Positions 52,621 to 61,117 are shown, counted from the stretch's first letter. The stretch is 64,000 nt of DNA from Verrucomicrobiota bacterium (GCA_003218375.1 QHNH01000016.1:292574-356573), one strand, 5' to 3'. Notes: generated from the letters alone by a model not told the origin. Translations and numbers: made by a program.

Positions 52621-53184
52621 GTGAAGAAAATTGGTCTGGTTCTCGTTGTGGCCTTGGTTCTCTGCGGAACAGCCCAGGCTGCCGAGAGGTTCAAGATCGA
52701 TCCGTCGCGCTCTACGATCGCGTTCAAGGTTCGGCACATGCTCGGGACGGCGAAGGGAAAATTTTCGAAGTTCAGCGGCACAATCGTAGTCGATCGCGAT
52801 CATCCCGAGCAGTCGTCCGTCGCGGTCACGATCGAGACGGCGAGTATCGACACTGGAATCGCGAAGCGGGACGAACATCTGCGTGGCGAGCTCTTCAACG
52901 TCGCGAAATATTCCGAGATCATCTTCAAGAGCCGGCGGGTGAAACAAACCGGCGCGAACACGGGCGAAATCACGGGCGATTTTACGATGCATGGCGTGAT
53001 CCGCGCGATTACGCTCAACGTCCAACTTCTTTCGACTGCGGAAGCGAGCCGCTGGCGCGTGACGACTGCCCCGTTGAGGCGCAGCCAATTTGGATTGGTT
53101 TTCAGCAAAAGCGCCGAGACGGTCTCGATGATCGCGGATGAAATCGCAGTCGAAATCGAGATCGAAGCGGTCCGCGAAAAGTAA
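52621..53184 (+). CDS. YceI-like periplasmic lipid-binding protein
   Basis: The 187-residue protein starts with GTG and has a signal peptide (KIGLVLVVALVLCGTAQA). The YceI lipocalin-like fold follows: RFKIDPSRSTIAFKVRHMLGTAKGKF, IETASIDTGIAKRDEHLRGELFNVAKYSEIIFKS and GDFTMHGVIRAITL. YceI proteins bind isoprenoids. The gene is not close to any lipid pathway genes. Confidence 0.9.
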   Translation: MKKIGLVLVVALVLCGTAQAAERFKIDPSRSTIAFKVRHMLGTAKGKFSKFSGTIVVDRDHPEQSSVAVTIETASIDTGIAKRDEHLRGELFNVAKYSEIIFKSRRVKQTGANTGEITGDFTMHGVIRAITLNVQLLSTAEASRWRVTTAPLRRSQFGLVFSKSAETVSMIADEIAVEIEIEAVREK

Positions 53185-53186
53185 AT

Positions 53187-53248
53187 TGGAGGGACGGACG
53201 CTGTCCGTCCCAAGAAACTAATGGGACGCCCAGCGAGCGTCCCTCCAG
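53187..53248. repeat. Dispersed palindromic repeat (GGAGGGACGGACGC variant)
   Basis: GGAGGGACGGACGCTGTCCGTCCC is mirrored by GGGACGCCCAGCGAGCGTCCCTCC. It is related to, but distinct from, the GGAGGGACGTGC family. It covers the gap between the convergent yceI-like gene and the permease-like gene. Confidence 0.85.
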
Positions 53249-53253
53249 AAAAA

Positions 53254-53838
53254 TCATTGCTCCCTTTTTGCGACAAAAAAAATCGCGATAAGTGGCAAGG
53301 CGCCGACGAGCGAAGTGCTCATCATCGCTACGACCCGCTCGCCGGCGCCGACGCTCCGCTCGAAAATCGTAATGACGTTAGTGGCCTCCGGCAGATTAAT
53401 GAAACCCCAGAACGGCAGGAGCGTAGCCATGACCGTGAAGAGTGCGATGATCATGAGGTCGCGCCGGATGAATGGAAACACGGTGTGCCGCCAGCCGCTC
53501 AGACCGCCCAGTCCGTCCATGCGCGCGGCATCCTTCAGCGAGATCGGGATAGTCATCGTGGTCCGCAAGAAGAGAACGAGACTGAATCCCGAAACCAGCC
53601 AGTTACCGAACCACAAGGCGTAAGCGGCCGCGTGTCCTCCGTTGCGGTCGCCGACGATCAGCAAGGCCGGCGCGATCCAGAACAATTGCGCCACCACGAT
53701 CAACGCGATCGCCCCGAAGGTTCCGCCGTCACTCCAGGCAACGCGCGAAAGCGCATGGCTTAGCGCTGAGAAAATGATCAGCATCCCGGCGAGATTCATC
53801 GCCACGGCGATCAGACAAATCGTGAGCTGCTCGGACAT
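53254..53838 (-). CDS. Orphan binding-protein-dependent permease-like membrane protein
   Basis: The 194-residue protein has about five transmembrane helices and an EAA-type loop: PISLKDAARMDGLGGLSGWRHTVFPFIRRDLM. This matches the ATPase-contact loop of sugar ABC permeases (MalG type). It is shorter than the usual ~270 residues and has no ATPase or binding-protein gene next to it. It may be a relic or a partner to a distant ABC system. Confidence 0.65.
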   Translation of the reverse strand: MSEQLTICLIAVAMNLAGMLIIFSALSHALSRVAWSDGGTFGAIALIVVAQLFWIAPALLIVGDRNGGHAAAYALWFGNWLVSGFSLVLFLRTTMTIPISLKDAARMDGLGGLSGWRHTVFPFIRRDLMIIALFTVMATLLPFWGFINLPEATNVITIFERSVGAGERVVAMMSTSLVGALPLIAIFFVAKREQ

Positions 53839-53957
53839 TTTTGAACCTTCGTTGGCATCCGGCCCCGCGATTTCCTCGCTTTCTCGCGGAGTGCGGCGAA
53901 TAATTGTCAGCCTATCATCCCGATGACGCCGGTTTTCAAATCAGCTTCCGCAGAAAA

Positions 53958-54224
53958 ATGACGATTGCGCTCCTCCTCACCTGGGTCGGCACTGCCTGCT
54001 GGGCGGTCTGTTTCTGGTGGATGCATCGGTTATCCTCCCGGCAGGAAATGATGCTGAAGGAACTACACGACGTGACCAAACGGATCGAGAGGCTTTCTAA
54101 GATCGAGCACGACCTGATTCGCGAAGTGTATCCCAAAGTGAATGAGATCAAGGATTCCGTGAAAGACGTCTCGGACGCGGTTTCTTCGCAATCGGAGGGA
54201 CGTGCTTCCGCACGTCCGACTTAA
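53958..54224 (+). CDS. Small membrane protein with coiled-coil and repeat-derived tail
   Basis: The 88-residue protein starts at ATG 53958 (MTIALLLTWVGTACWAVCFWWMH) with one transmembrane helix and a coiled-coil of about 35 residues (EMMLKELHDVTKRIERLSKIEHDLIREVYPKVNEI). The last ~10 residues ([10 protein letters not shown]) and the stop are encoded by a copy of the GGAGGGACGTGC-family repeat. A start at 53904 is also open. Its function is unknown. Confidence 0.6.
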   Translation: MTIALLLTWVGTACWAVCFWWMHRLSSRQEMMLKELHDVTKRIERLSKIEHDLIREVYPKVNEIKDSVKDVSDAVSSQSEGRASARPT

Positions 54225-54277
54225 TTGCCGTCAGCTAGAAGAAAATAATGGGACGTGCAGAAGCACGTCCCTCCGAG
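54192..54277. repeat. Dispersed palindromic repeat (GGAGGGACGTGC family), copy 3
   Basis: GGAGGGACGTGCTTCCGCACGTCC and GGACGTGCAGAAGCACGTCCCTCC flank a short spacer. The left arm encodes the C-terminus of the small membrane protein and includes its stop (54222-54224). It ends 14 bases before pxpB. Confidence 0.9.
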
Positions 54278-54290
54278 CATAGAATAGCGC

Positions 54291-54977
54291 ATGCAAATTG
54301 AGCCGCTTGGTGATGCCGCGCTGCTCGTTCGGGTCGTTGACAATTTTCATCTCGAGGAATCGCTGGATGCAGTCCTGCGCGCCACGCGCCAGCTCGAAGC
54401 TGCCGCCATTCCGAGTGTGATTGAACTAGCGCCGGCGTATACAACGATCGGAGTTTTTTTTGATCCGACACGGATCGGCGCCTTCGACGAATTTCGAGCC
54501 GCTATCGAGCGCGCCCTGCAAAGCGATTCGAAATCGGCGCGCCTTCGTGCTGCTGTCGAAACGATCACCGAGGTTCCCGTTTGTTACGAAAACGAATTCG
54601 CGCCCGATCTCGATGAGGTTGCGCGCCAGAGCGGCTTGTCATCGGAGGAAGTCGTCCGCCTTCACTCGAACGCCCATTATCAGGTGAGCTGCGTGGGATT
54701 CACGCCCGGCTTCCCCTATCTGACTGGTTTGCCGCCGGAGCTGGCCACGCCGCGCCGCGCGTCGCCGCGAAAAGAAATTCCGGCCGGTGCCGTTGCGATC
54801 GGCGGAACCCAGACGGGGATTTATCCGAGGAAATCTCCCGGCGGCTGGAACATCATCGGACGCACGCCGCTGCAGTTGTTTGACGTCGAGCGCGAATCGC
54901 CCGCGCTTTTTCACGCCGGCGATCACGTTCGTTTCCGGAGAATTTCCCGGGACGAATTCGACCGCCTTTCGCAATGA
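54291..54977 (+). CDS. pxpB: 5-oxoprolinase subunit B (KipI-type)
   Basis: The 228-residue protein starts MQIEPLGDAALLVRVVDNF and contains HYQVSCVGFTPGFPYLTGLPPELATPRRASPRKEIPAGAVAIGGTQTGIYPRKSPGGWNIIGRT, the KipI/PxpB signature. With PxpA and PxpC it hydrolyses 5-oxoproline to glutamate using ATP. The stop overlaps the pxpC start (ATGA). Confidence 0.93.
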   Translation: MQIEPLGDAALLVRVVDNFHLEESLDAVLRATRQLEAAAIPSVIELAPAYTTIGVFFDPTRIGAFDEFRAAIERALQSDSKSARLRAAVETITEVPVCYENEFAPDLDEVARQSGLSSEEVVRLHSNAHYQVSCVGFTPGFPYLTGLPPELATPRRASPRKEIPAGAVAIGGTQTGIYPRKSPGGWNIIGRTPLQLFDVERESPALFHAGDHVRFRRISRDEFDRLSQ

Positions 54978-55975
54978 AAATGCTCGTGCAGTCCGCCGGA
55001 TTTCTCTCTTCGGTCCAGGATTCGGGGCGCGCTGGTTTCCGGTCCTCGGGGGTTTCCTTGGGCGGCGCGCTGGATCCGTCCGCGTTCCGTGTCGCTAATG
55101 CCTTGGTCGGCAACGATCACAATGCTGCCGGGATCGAGGCGACTTTGGGGACACTGCGTTTGCGCTTCGAAGACCGGCGACTGGTGGCGTGGTGTGGCGG
55201 AGATTTCAGCGTTCAGATCGGTGACGAAGATCTCCCGTCAGGTCACGCCGGTCTGGTTGAGAAGGACGAGGAGCTGAAAATGACCGCCCCAAGTGCGGGC
55301 GGTCGAGCGTGGCTGGCCGTTTCTGGCGGGATCGATGTGCCGCTCGTTCTCGGCAGCCGCTCGACCGATCTGCGCGGAAATTTCGGCGGGTATGAAGGTC
55401 GCGCCCTTCGTGATGGCGATGCGCTGCGTCTTTTCAAAGAGCGGCGATTTACAAATCGCCGACCAGATAAAAACGGCGATTTGGAAAGCGCCGTTCCTTG
55501 GATCTCCGAATGGAGCGCGCCGGCTCCGTGGGCTTCGACCGCGCACCGCGATAGTTTTCTGCGAATCGTAAAAGGGCCGGACTGGAATCGTTTTACCCCG
55601 GATGCGCAAACTGCATTGATCACGAATCCGTTTGTCGTCACACCCGATTCCGATCGCATGGGCGCCCGCCTCGAGGGCCCGGAGCTGGCACGCGTGGATG
55701 CGACCGATCTTCTTTCCGAAGCGGTCGCGCCCGGGACATTGCAAGTCCCACCGAACGGAAAGCCGATCCTGCTCCTCGGCGATTGCCAAACCATCGGCGG
55801 TTATCCGAAGATCGCGCACGTGATCACAGTAGATCTGCCGATTGCCGCGCAGCTTTGGCCCGGCGATCCAGTCCGTTTCCAGGAAGTATCGCTCGCCGAG
55901 GCGCAAAATCTTTTGTGCGCACGCGAGGAAGATTTCGCCCGCTTTCGCGTTGGTCTCAGTCTGCACTTCGAATGA
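54974..55975 (+). CDS. pxpC: 5-oxoprolinase subunit C (KipA-type biotin-dependent carboxyltransferase family)
   Basis: The 333-residue protein has VQSAGFLSSVQDSGRAGFRSSGVSLGGALDPSAFRVANALVGN at the N-terminus and ESAVPWISEWSAP in the middle. QVPPNGKPILLLGDCQTIGGYPKIAHVITVDLPIAAQLWPGD is near the end; all are KipA/PxpC features. Its stop overlaps the pxpA start (ATGA). Confidence 0.93.
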   Translation: MKMLVQSAGFLSSVQDSGRAGFRSSGVSLGGALDPSAFRVANALVGNDHNAAGIEATLGTLRLRFEDRRLVAWCGGDFSVQIGDEDLPSGHAGLVEKDEELKMTAPSAGGRAWLAVSGGIDVPLVLGSRSTDLRGNFGGYEGRALRDGDALRLFKERRFTNRRPDKNGDLESAVPWISEWSAPAPWASTAHRDSFLRIVKGPDWNRFTPDAQTALITNPFVVTPDSDRMGARLEGPELARVDATDLLSEAVAPGTLQVPPNGKPILLLGDCQTIGGYPKIAHVITVDLPIAAQLWPGDPVRFQEVSLAEAQNLLCAREEDFARFRVGLSLHFE

Positions 55976-56739
55976 ACCTTGTCGTCGATCTCAATTCCGA
56001 CCTGGGCGAAGGCGCCGGCCACGACAATGAGATCCTCGATCTCGTCAGCTCGGCGAATATCGCCTGCGGTTTTCATGCGGGGGATCCCGCGTCGATTTTC
56101 GCGACGATCCAGGCCGCGCTCGAACGCGGGGTGTCGTTAGGCGCGCATCCCAGTTTTCCTGACCGCGAGAATTTCGGGCGCACCGAAATGACGATGCCGC
56201 CCGCGGAAGTGTATTCGACCGTCGCCTACCAGATCGGCGGTTTCCACGCTCTGGCGCGCGCCGCCGGCGGGCGGATGAACCACGTGAAAGCGCACGGCGC
56301 GCTCTACAACATGGCCGCGCGCGACCGCGCCCTGGCCGACGTGATCGCGAATGCTGTGCTCGCGTTGGATCCGAAGCTGATCCTGTTCGCTCCGCTGGAA
56401 AGCCAGCTCGATTACGCGGCCACGGAGCTTGGTTTGGAAACGGCGTCCGAAGTTTTCGCTGATCGCAACTACCTGGCGGACGGCTCGCTCGTGCCGCGCT
56501 CGCGCGCCGATGCGTTCGTGCACGATCCGATCGAAGCGGCCGAGCGCGTCCTTCGCATTCTGAGCGAAGGCAAAGTGCGCGCGGTCGACGGGACCGACGT
56601 GGCGATTTCCGCGACCACGGTCTGCGTGCACGGCGATAATCCGCGGGCCGTCGACTTCGTCCGCAAACTGCGCGAGCGCCTCGAGCTCGAGGACGTTCTC
56701 ATCGCCGCACCCGAGCCAGTGCTCGACGAAGGAACATAG
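55972..56739 (+). CDS. pxpA: 5-oxoprolinase subunit A (LamB/YcsF family)
   Basis: The 255-residue protein starts MNLVVDLNSDLGEGAGHDNEILDLVSSANIACGFHAGDPASIF, the LamB/YcsF signature, and has GRMNHVKAHGALYNMAARD. ATG 55972 overlaps the pxpC stop. The much longer frame starting at 55783 is not used. The last codons and TAG lie in the repeat at 56731. Together with pxpB and pxpC it forms an operon. Confidence 0.95.
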   Translation: MNLVVDLNSDLGEGAGHDNEILDLVSSANIACGFHAGDPASIFATIQAALERGVSLGAHPSFPDRENFGRTEMTMPPAEVYSTVAYQIGGFHALARAAGGRMNHVKAHGALYNMAARDRALADVIANAVLALDPKLILFAPLESQLDYAATELGLETASEVFADRNYLADGSLVPRSRADAFVHDPIEAAERVLRILSEGKVRAVDGTDVAISATTVCVHGDNPRAVDFVRKLRERLELEDVLIAAPEPVLDEGT

Positions 56740-56844
56740 ATTTCCAATCTGTGTGCCCAGCGGGATTTTATCCCGCTGATCTTAACTGGAGTCCAAACAC
56801 GGACAGAATGTCCGTGAGGCGCACAGGCTGAAAGCCTATGTTCC
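56731..56844. repeat. Dispersed imperfect palindrome (GGAACATAG...CTATGTTCC)
   Basis: GGAACATAGATTTCCAATCTGTGTGC at the left resembles the reverse complement of GCACAGGCTGAAAGCCTATGTTCC at the right. Inner hairpins CAGCGGGATTTTATCCCGCTG and ACGGACAGAATGTCCGT are seen. It contains the pxpA stop codon. Confidence 0.85.
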
Positions 56845-56908
56845 GACGGCTGGCCCGCCTCACTTCGGCTCGACAGAGTCTCGCCCTACCATTCTAATTC
56901 GGCGCCAA

Positions 56909-58417
56909 ATGGAATCGGTCCCACAAAAAGAAGATCACGGCCTCGTCCGCCGTCTCGGCCCGCTCGACGCTTCGATGATCGTCATCGGCTCGATGATCGG
57001 CTCCGGGATTTTCATTACGTCCGCTGAATCGTCGCGCCTGACGGGTGCGCCGGGTTGGCTAATTCTCGCCTGGGCGGTCGCCGGCGTGATGACGATCACC
57101 GGCGCGCTTTGCTGTTCCGAGCTGGCCGCGATGATGCCAAGGGCCGGCGGCGTTTATGTTTTTTTGCGCGAAGCCTATGGGCCGTCGCTTGGGTTCCTCT
57201 TCGGCTGGACGCTTTTTCTCGTTATCCAGACGGGCACGATCGCCGCCGTCGCGATCGCGTTCGCGAAATTCACCGGCGTCTTCGCGCCGGCGATCGCCGC
57301 GAATCATTATCTCGTTAGGCCGATCCATCTCCTCGGCGGTTACGCGATTAGTCTGTCCACCGAGCAACTCGTCGCCGTCGCGCTCATCCTGCTGCTCACC
57401 TGGACGAACACCCGCGGCCTCGAGACCGGCAAGTTCGTCCAGAACACGTTCACGTTCGCGAAAACCGCGGCGCTCCTCGCGCTCATCGTCATTGGTTTGT
57501 CGTTAGGCTGGAAGCCGGAGAGCGCGGCGCGCTCCAGCGCTTGGTGGAACTCGTGGACGAACGGATGGACGCCGCAGGGCGCCCAGCCCGGCCTCACCGC
57601 CGTCGGGGCCTTCGCCCTCATTCTGCTTTTCGGCAAGGCCATGGTCGGCCCGCTTTTCGCGCAGACCGCGTGGACGAACGTGACCTTCATCGGCAGCGAA
57701 GTGCGCGATCCCGGGCGGAATCTCGCCCGCGCCTTGCTCGGCGGTTGCGCACTGGTCGTGGTTCTCTACGTCGCCGCCAATCTCGCCTACGTCGCTGTGC
57801 TTCCGCTCTCGGAAATCCAGCACGCGCCGCAGAACCGCGTCGCCGTCGCCGTCATGAATTCTATGTTCGGCCGGCCGGGCGCGCTCGCCATGGCCGCCGC
57901 CATCATGATCTCGACCTTCGGTTGCAACAACGGACTCATCCTGGCCGGCGCCCGCGTGTACTACGCGATGGCGCGCGATGGTTTGTTCTTTCGCCGCACG
58001 GCCACGATCAACCGCCACGATGTCCCCTCCGCCGCGCTCATCGCGCAGGCGATCTGGACCGTCTTACTCACCCTGCCGCGAACCATCATACCCAATCCCG
58101 CGCCCGGAGCCGATCCTTATGGAAACGTTTATACCCAACTCCTCGAATACATCGTCTCGGCCGATCTCGTCTTCTACGTGTTGCTGGTGGTCGCAGTCAT
58201 CGTTCTTCGAAAAACGAGACCGGAGGCGCCACGGCCCTATCGGACCTGGGGATACCCGGTGGTGCCGATTGTCTCCGTGGTTCTCGCCGCGTTCCTGATC
58301 GTCGATCTCGCCTGGCTCGCGCCGACGACTTCCGGCATCGGTTATCTGTTCGTTCTCTCCGGAATCCCCGTTTACTTTATCTGGCGCCGCGGATTTGCCG
58401 CGGACCGGAGCGCATGA
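56909..58417 (+). CDS. APC-family amino acid permease
   Basis: The 502-residue protein has about 12 transmembrane helices and the APC signature MIGSGIFITSAESSRLTGAPGWLILAWAVAGVMTITGALCCSELAAMMPRAGG. It probably exchanges amino acids across the inner membrane. It lies 170 bases after pxpA; supply of substrate to that pathway is possible but unproven. The helix count and length fit the family. Confidence 0.93.
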   Translation: MESVPQKEDHGLVRRLGPLDASMIVIGSMIGSGIFITSAESSRLTGAPGWLILAWAVAGVMTITGALCCSELAAMMPRAGGVYVFLREAYGPSLGFLFGWTLFLVIQTGTIAAVAIAFAKFTGVFAPAIAANHYLVRPIHLLGGYAISLSTEQLVAVALILLLTWTNTRGLETGKFVQNTFTFAKTAALLALIVIGLSLGWKPESAARSSAWWNSWTNGWTPQGAQPGLTAVGAFALILLFGKAMVGPLFAQTAWTNVTFIGSEVRDPGRNLARALLGGCALVVVLYVAANLAYVAVLPLSEIQHAPQNRVAVAVMNSMFGRPGALAMAAAIMISTFGCNNGLILAGARVYYAMARDGLFFRRTATINRHDVPSAALIAQAIWTVLLTLPRTIIPNPAPGADPYGNVYTQLLEYIVSADLVFYVLLVVAVIVLRKTRPEAPRPYRTWGYPVVPIVSVVLAAFLIVDLAWLAPTTSGIGYLFVLSGIPVYFIWRRGFAADRSA

Positions 58418-58550
58418 CAGTCAGCTTGCGACGCTCCGGGGCAAAACGCCGCCGGGGATTGTCGCGAACTGCGAACTGCTGCGAGAAGCCGGCAATGAGC
58501 TTAAACGTTGGTCAGAAAAACTTCTGATCTTTGTCCTCCGACCTCCGGTC

Positions 58551-58676
58551 TTATCGCGCGTACATCGAGCTTTGCTCGCGCGTCGTCGTTGTGGTTGTTT
58601 CCGTCGTGGCCGCGCAGCCCGCCAGGAAAATGGCGACGAGGCCCAGGAACGTCAGTGCAATCAGGTTCGTTTTCAT
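58551..58676 (-). CDS. Small lipoprotein
   Basis: This is a 41-residue reading frame on the minus strand. It has the signal MKTNLIALTFLGLVAIFLAGC with a good lipobox at residue 21 and a Thr-rich tail (ETTTTTT). It reads opposite to and is divergent from the similar lipoprotein at 58802. Function unknown. Confidence 0.65.
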   Translation of the reverse strand: MKTNLIALTFLGLVAIFLAGCAATTETTTTTTREQSSMYAR

Positions 58677-58801
58677 TCAAAAAAGGAACGCGGACGCGAG
58701 CCTGAGTCGACGTGTTTGCTTTCTCGCTTTCCCATGCACGCTGCGGTTTCATTTCGGGGAAAAGCCAACCGGGACGTGTCCGGAACACGTATCAATAATT
58801 G

Positions 58802-59014
58802 ATGAAAACTCGCTATTTTGCTTTCGTGCTTTTGATGGCTGGCGGCCTGGTTCTCTCCGGCTGTGCGACTGACACGACGACCACCGCCCAAACCCAGGCC
58901 GACCCGTCCAAGAGCGTCCACACTCAGGAAGAATTGCGGAAGAGCGGCGAACCCCAAATCGGTCCCGCCTTGGAAAAAACAGAGCCCTCCATGACCGTGT
59001 CCGGGCCGCGTTGA
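58802..59014 (+). CDS. Small lipoprotein
   Basis: The 70-residue protein has the signal MKTRYFAFVLLMAGGLVLSGC (lipobox at residue 21). The mature part is hydrophilic and Thr/Gln-rich (TDTTTTAQTQADPSKSV). An in-frame TTG lies one codon upstream. It is a divergent neighbour of the lipoprotein at 58551; the shared MKT start and Thr-rich tail suggest a duplication. Function unknown. Confidence 0.75.
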   Translation: MKTRYFAFVLLMAGGLVLSGCATDTTTTAQTQADPSKSVHTQEELRKSGEPQIGPALEKTEPSMTVSGPR

Positions 59015-59026
59015 AGTTGACCTCCA

Positions 59027-59073
59027 GCCTACCTCTTCTTTTTCTACTTCCTACTTTCTACTTCCTACTTTCC
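59027..59073. repeat. Pyrimidine-rich short tandem repeat (CTACTTCCTACTTT)
   Basis: CTACTTCCTACTTT occurs in near-tandem, followed directly by the TTG start of the Pmp3-like peptide. No secondary structure is obvious. It may be a member of another dispersed repeat class. Confidence 0.55.
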
Positions 59074-59075
59074 GG

Positions 59076-59249
59076 TTGAAGTCCCTGCGCTACTTTTTTT
59101 GCGTCGTCTTTCCGCCCGTCGCCGTCTTGATGACTGGCCGCATCCTCAGTTTCATTCTCAGTATTCTGCTGACGCTGCTCGGCTGGGTCCCTGGCGTCAT
59201 CCACGCCTGCCTCGTCGTGAACGATTACCAGGCCGAGCATCGGCGGTAA
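59076..59249 (+). CDS. Pmp3/YqaE family small membrane protein
   Basis: Starting with TTG at 59076, the 57-residue peptide reads YFFCVVFPPVAVLMTGRILSFILSILLTLLGWVPGVIHACLVVNDYQ, the classical two-helix Pmp3/YqaE pattern. It is too short to be listed by length-based ORF callers. No strong Shine-Dalgarno is seen. Members regulate membrane potential under stress. Confidence 0.7.
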   Translation: MKSLRYFFCVVFPPVAVLMTGRILSFILSILLTLLGWVPGVIHACLVVNDYQAEHRR

Positions 59250-59253
59250 TTCC

Positions 59254-59360
59254 CTTCTGTAGCCGTCGCCCTGTGGGCGACGCGGGTGAGGGACGGAACG
59301 GCAGCTTTGGTGCAGCCACGCCGAAACCCGGAGCGTCCCACAGAGACGCTGCTACAGAAG
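59254..59360. repeat. Dispersed palindromic repeat (CTGTAGCCGC family), copy 6
   Basis: CTTCTGTAGCCGTCGCCCTGTGGGCGACGCGG and the far end AGCGTCCCACAGAGACGCTGCTACAGAAG are complementary with mismatches. It follows the Pmp3-like gene. Confidence 0.8.
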
Positions 59361-59437
59361 CGCGCTATTCCTTACCACGCTCGTCACTTTCTTTCGCAAC
59401 TTGTCCGCCGGGCGCACGACTGCATCCCGCGCCCTGC

Positions 59438-60077
59438 CTAACGCCACCAGAGCAGTTGCAAGATCGCCTCGAGCAGGCGGCGGAAGAAACCCGCGGCGAC
59501 ATCACCATCGTGGACCGGCCAAGTCAGCACCACATCGGTGAGCGGGACGGCGCCACCTAAAGCTGGATCTACTGCCCATGGATTTTTCGTCAGGGCTCTT
59601 GTTTGAGACCGGTCATCTTGAACGCGAATGCTTCCGTGGCGGAGGCTTCCGTCGAACTCCAATAAATGCTGAACGATTGCCAGTTCAGCAGCTGCAACCC
59701 GGGTGATTTCCTGGTGAACGCGGTGAAGACCAGATGGCCCAGCTCGCTCTCGCGGCAATTATCGCCGGTGCAAGGACCGCTCCCGTCTTCATTGAGCGCA
59801 GTCGGGAGACGCCACCCCGTGATGCCGCGGTAGTTTAAACGCGCGACCCACTTCTTCGCGTTATCCCACGTCATTTGTCCGTCGGGCGAATGGCCGCTCG
59901 TTTTGGCGTAATTGGTATCCTGGAGCAGGTAAGGTCGCGCTCGACATCGTAAAGCAACCCGCGGCCGCGATCGATCAACAGCGGCCCGAAGAACTTTACG
60001 CCGGGCGGACGCCGAATGAGAAGCCGGTCGAGGAATGCCGACCATCGGATTGCGATCCAGTCAATCAATCGGCGCAT
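59438..60077 (-). pseudogene. DUF1566-type gene broken by two frameshifts
   Basis: Three reading frames in a row carry one protein's parts. LLIDRGRGLLYDVERDLT comes first (from 60077). QDTNYAKTSGHSPDGQMTWDNAKKWVARLNYRGITGWRLPTAL...NWQSFSIYWSSTEA follows, ending at 59590. Last, DVVLTWPVHDGDVAAGF ends at 59438. The order and the GWRLPT and WSST motifs match the DUF1566 (Lcl C-terminal) family. Two frameshifts are needed to join them. It is probably a decaying gene, or an assembly error. Confidence 0.65.
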
Positions 60078-60367
60078 CGTTAATCCGATGTTGTGACCCT
60101 AGTCGAAAGGATGCAACCGTTCCGTGATGCGGGACTTGTCCGCCGTAGCCTCGGCGGAGGCGGAGGCGCGATGCAAGGTGATCCTCGTTCCCAAGTTGCA
60201 CTTGGGAACGGAAACAGCCCTTGTCTTCGAAGCTCCGCTTCGCGCGGCGGGTTGGCGCCCGGGAACACGGCGATCCGGCAGCTGCCGGGCCGTGGCTACA
60301 GCTTCACGTCACTTTCCTTGCGCATTTTCAGCTTTCCAGCGTTTCAGTCTTTCAGCATTTTATCGTC
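60078..60367. other. Intergenic gap with a palindrome
   Basis: About 290 bases with no supported gene. CGTTCCCAAGTTGCACTTGGGAACG at 60186-60210 is a palindrome (one central mismatch region). CTTCGAAGCTCCGCTTCG and short repeat words also occur. It lies between the DUF1566 pseudogene and the VOC gene. Confidence 0.6.
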
Positions 60368-60820
60368 ATGAATCCGATCCCGGAAGGAATGCACACCGTG
60401 ACACCGCACCTGATTTGCGCCGGCGCCGCCGAAGCCATCGAGTTTTACAAGAACGCCTTCGACGCCGTCGAGCTGAGCCGGATGCCGGGCTCGGACGGGA
60501 AAGTAATGCACGCCAGCATCCGGATCGGCGATTCGGTTATCATGCTTAACGACGAAATGCCCGAGTGGGGCTCATTCGGCGCGAAACATTTCAAAGGCTC
60601 GCCCGTCACGATCCATCTCTACGTCGAGAACGCGGACGCCGTCTTCGAACAAGCGGTGCGCGCGGGCGCGAAGGTCACCGTGCCGCTCGCCGATATGTTC
60701 TGGGGCGATCGTTACGGAAAAGTCGAAGACCCATTCGGTCATCAATGGTCGATCGGCACCCATGTCCGCGATGTCAGCTCGGAAGAGATGCAAAAGGCGA
60801 TGGAGCAAATGGGCTCTTGA
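60368..60820 (+). CDS. VOC/PhnB-like protein
   Basis: The 150-residue protein carries HTVTPHLICAGAAEAIEFYKNAFDAVELSRMPG..., GSPVTIHLYVENADAVFEQAVRAGAKVTVPLADMFWGDRYGKVEDPFGHQWSIGTHV. This is the PhnB/glyoxalase-bleomycin-resistance VOC pattern with the final His-containing strand. Start ATG 60368 is chosen over the long frame from 60221. Substrate unknown. Confidence 0.88.
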   Translation: MNPIPEGMHTVTPHLICAGAAEAIEFYKNAFDAVELSRMPGSDGKVMHASIRIGDSVIMLNDEMPEWGSFGAKHFKGSPVTIHLYVENADAVFEQAVRAGAKVTVPLADMFWGDRYGKVEDPFGHQWSIGTHVRDVSSEEMQKAMEQMGS

Positions 60821-61117
60821 CCATCCGACTCTGACGCTCCCTCAGTTCGATTCGCACGGAGGATGCATCGTAAGCCGCTTACGATGATCCAAGAGCGGCA
60901 AGGACAAAGGCGTGATGCTTATCCAGCGCGGCGAAGGCGTTTCGAAACACCAGGACGAGATCACCACGATCCTGAACAGCACCGCGGTGGCGCAGTAGCG
61001 CTCATCACCTGTAGCGTCGGTCTCTGACCGTCGAACGCTTCTTTTGTAGCGCGACCGCGTCGGTTGCCATTCACGGTTCAATATTTGCCATGATGTTGGT
61101 TGGAGGCGATTCTAACC
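60821..61117. other. Intergenic gap upstream of the Avs-like gene
   Basis: About 300 bases. A 36-codon open stretch (about 60890-60998) reads SKSGKDKGVMLIQRGEGVSKHQDEITTILNSTAVAQ and has no start; it could be a gene relic. CATCGTAAGCCGCTTACGATG at 60867-60887 is a small inverted repeat. GGAGG at 61102-61106 is a possible Shine-Dalgarno for the gene at 61118. Confidence 0.45.
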
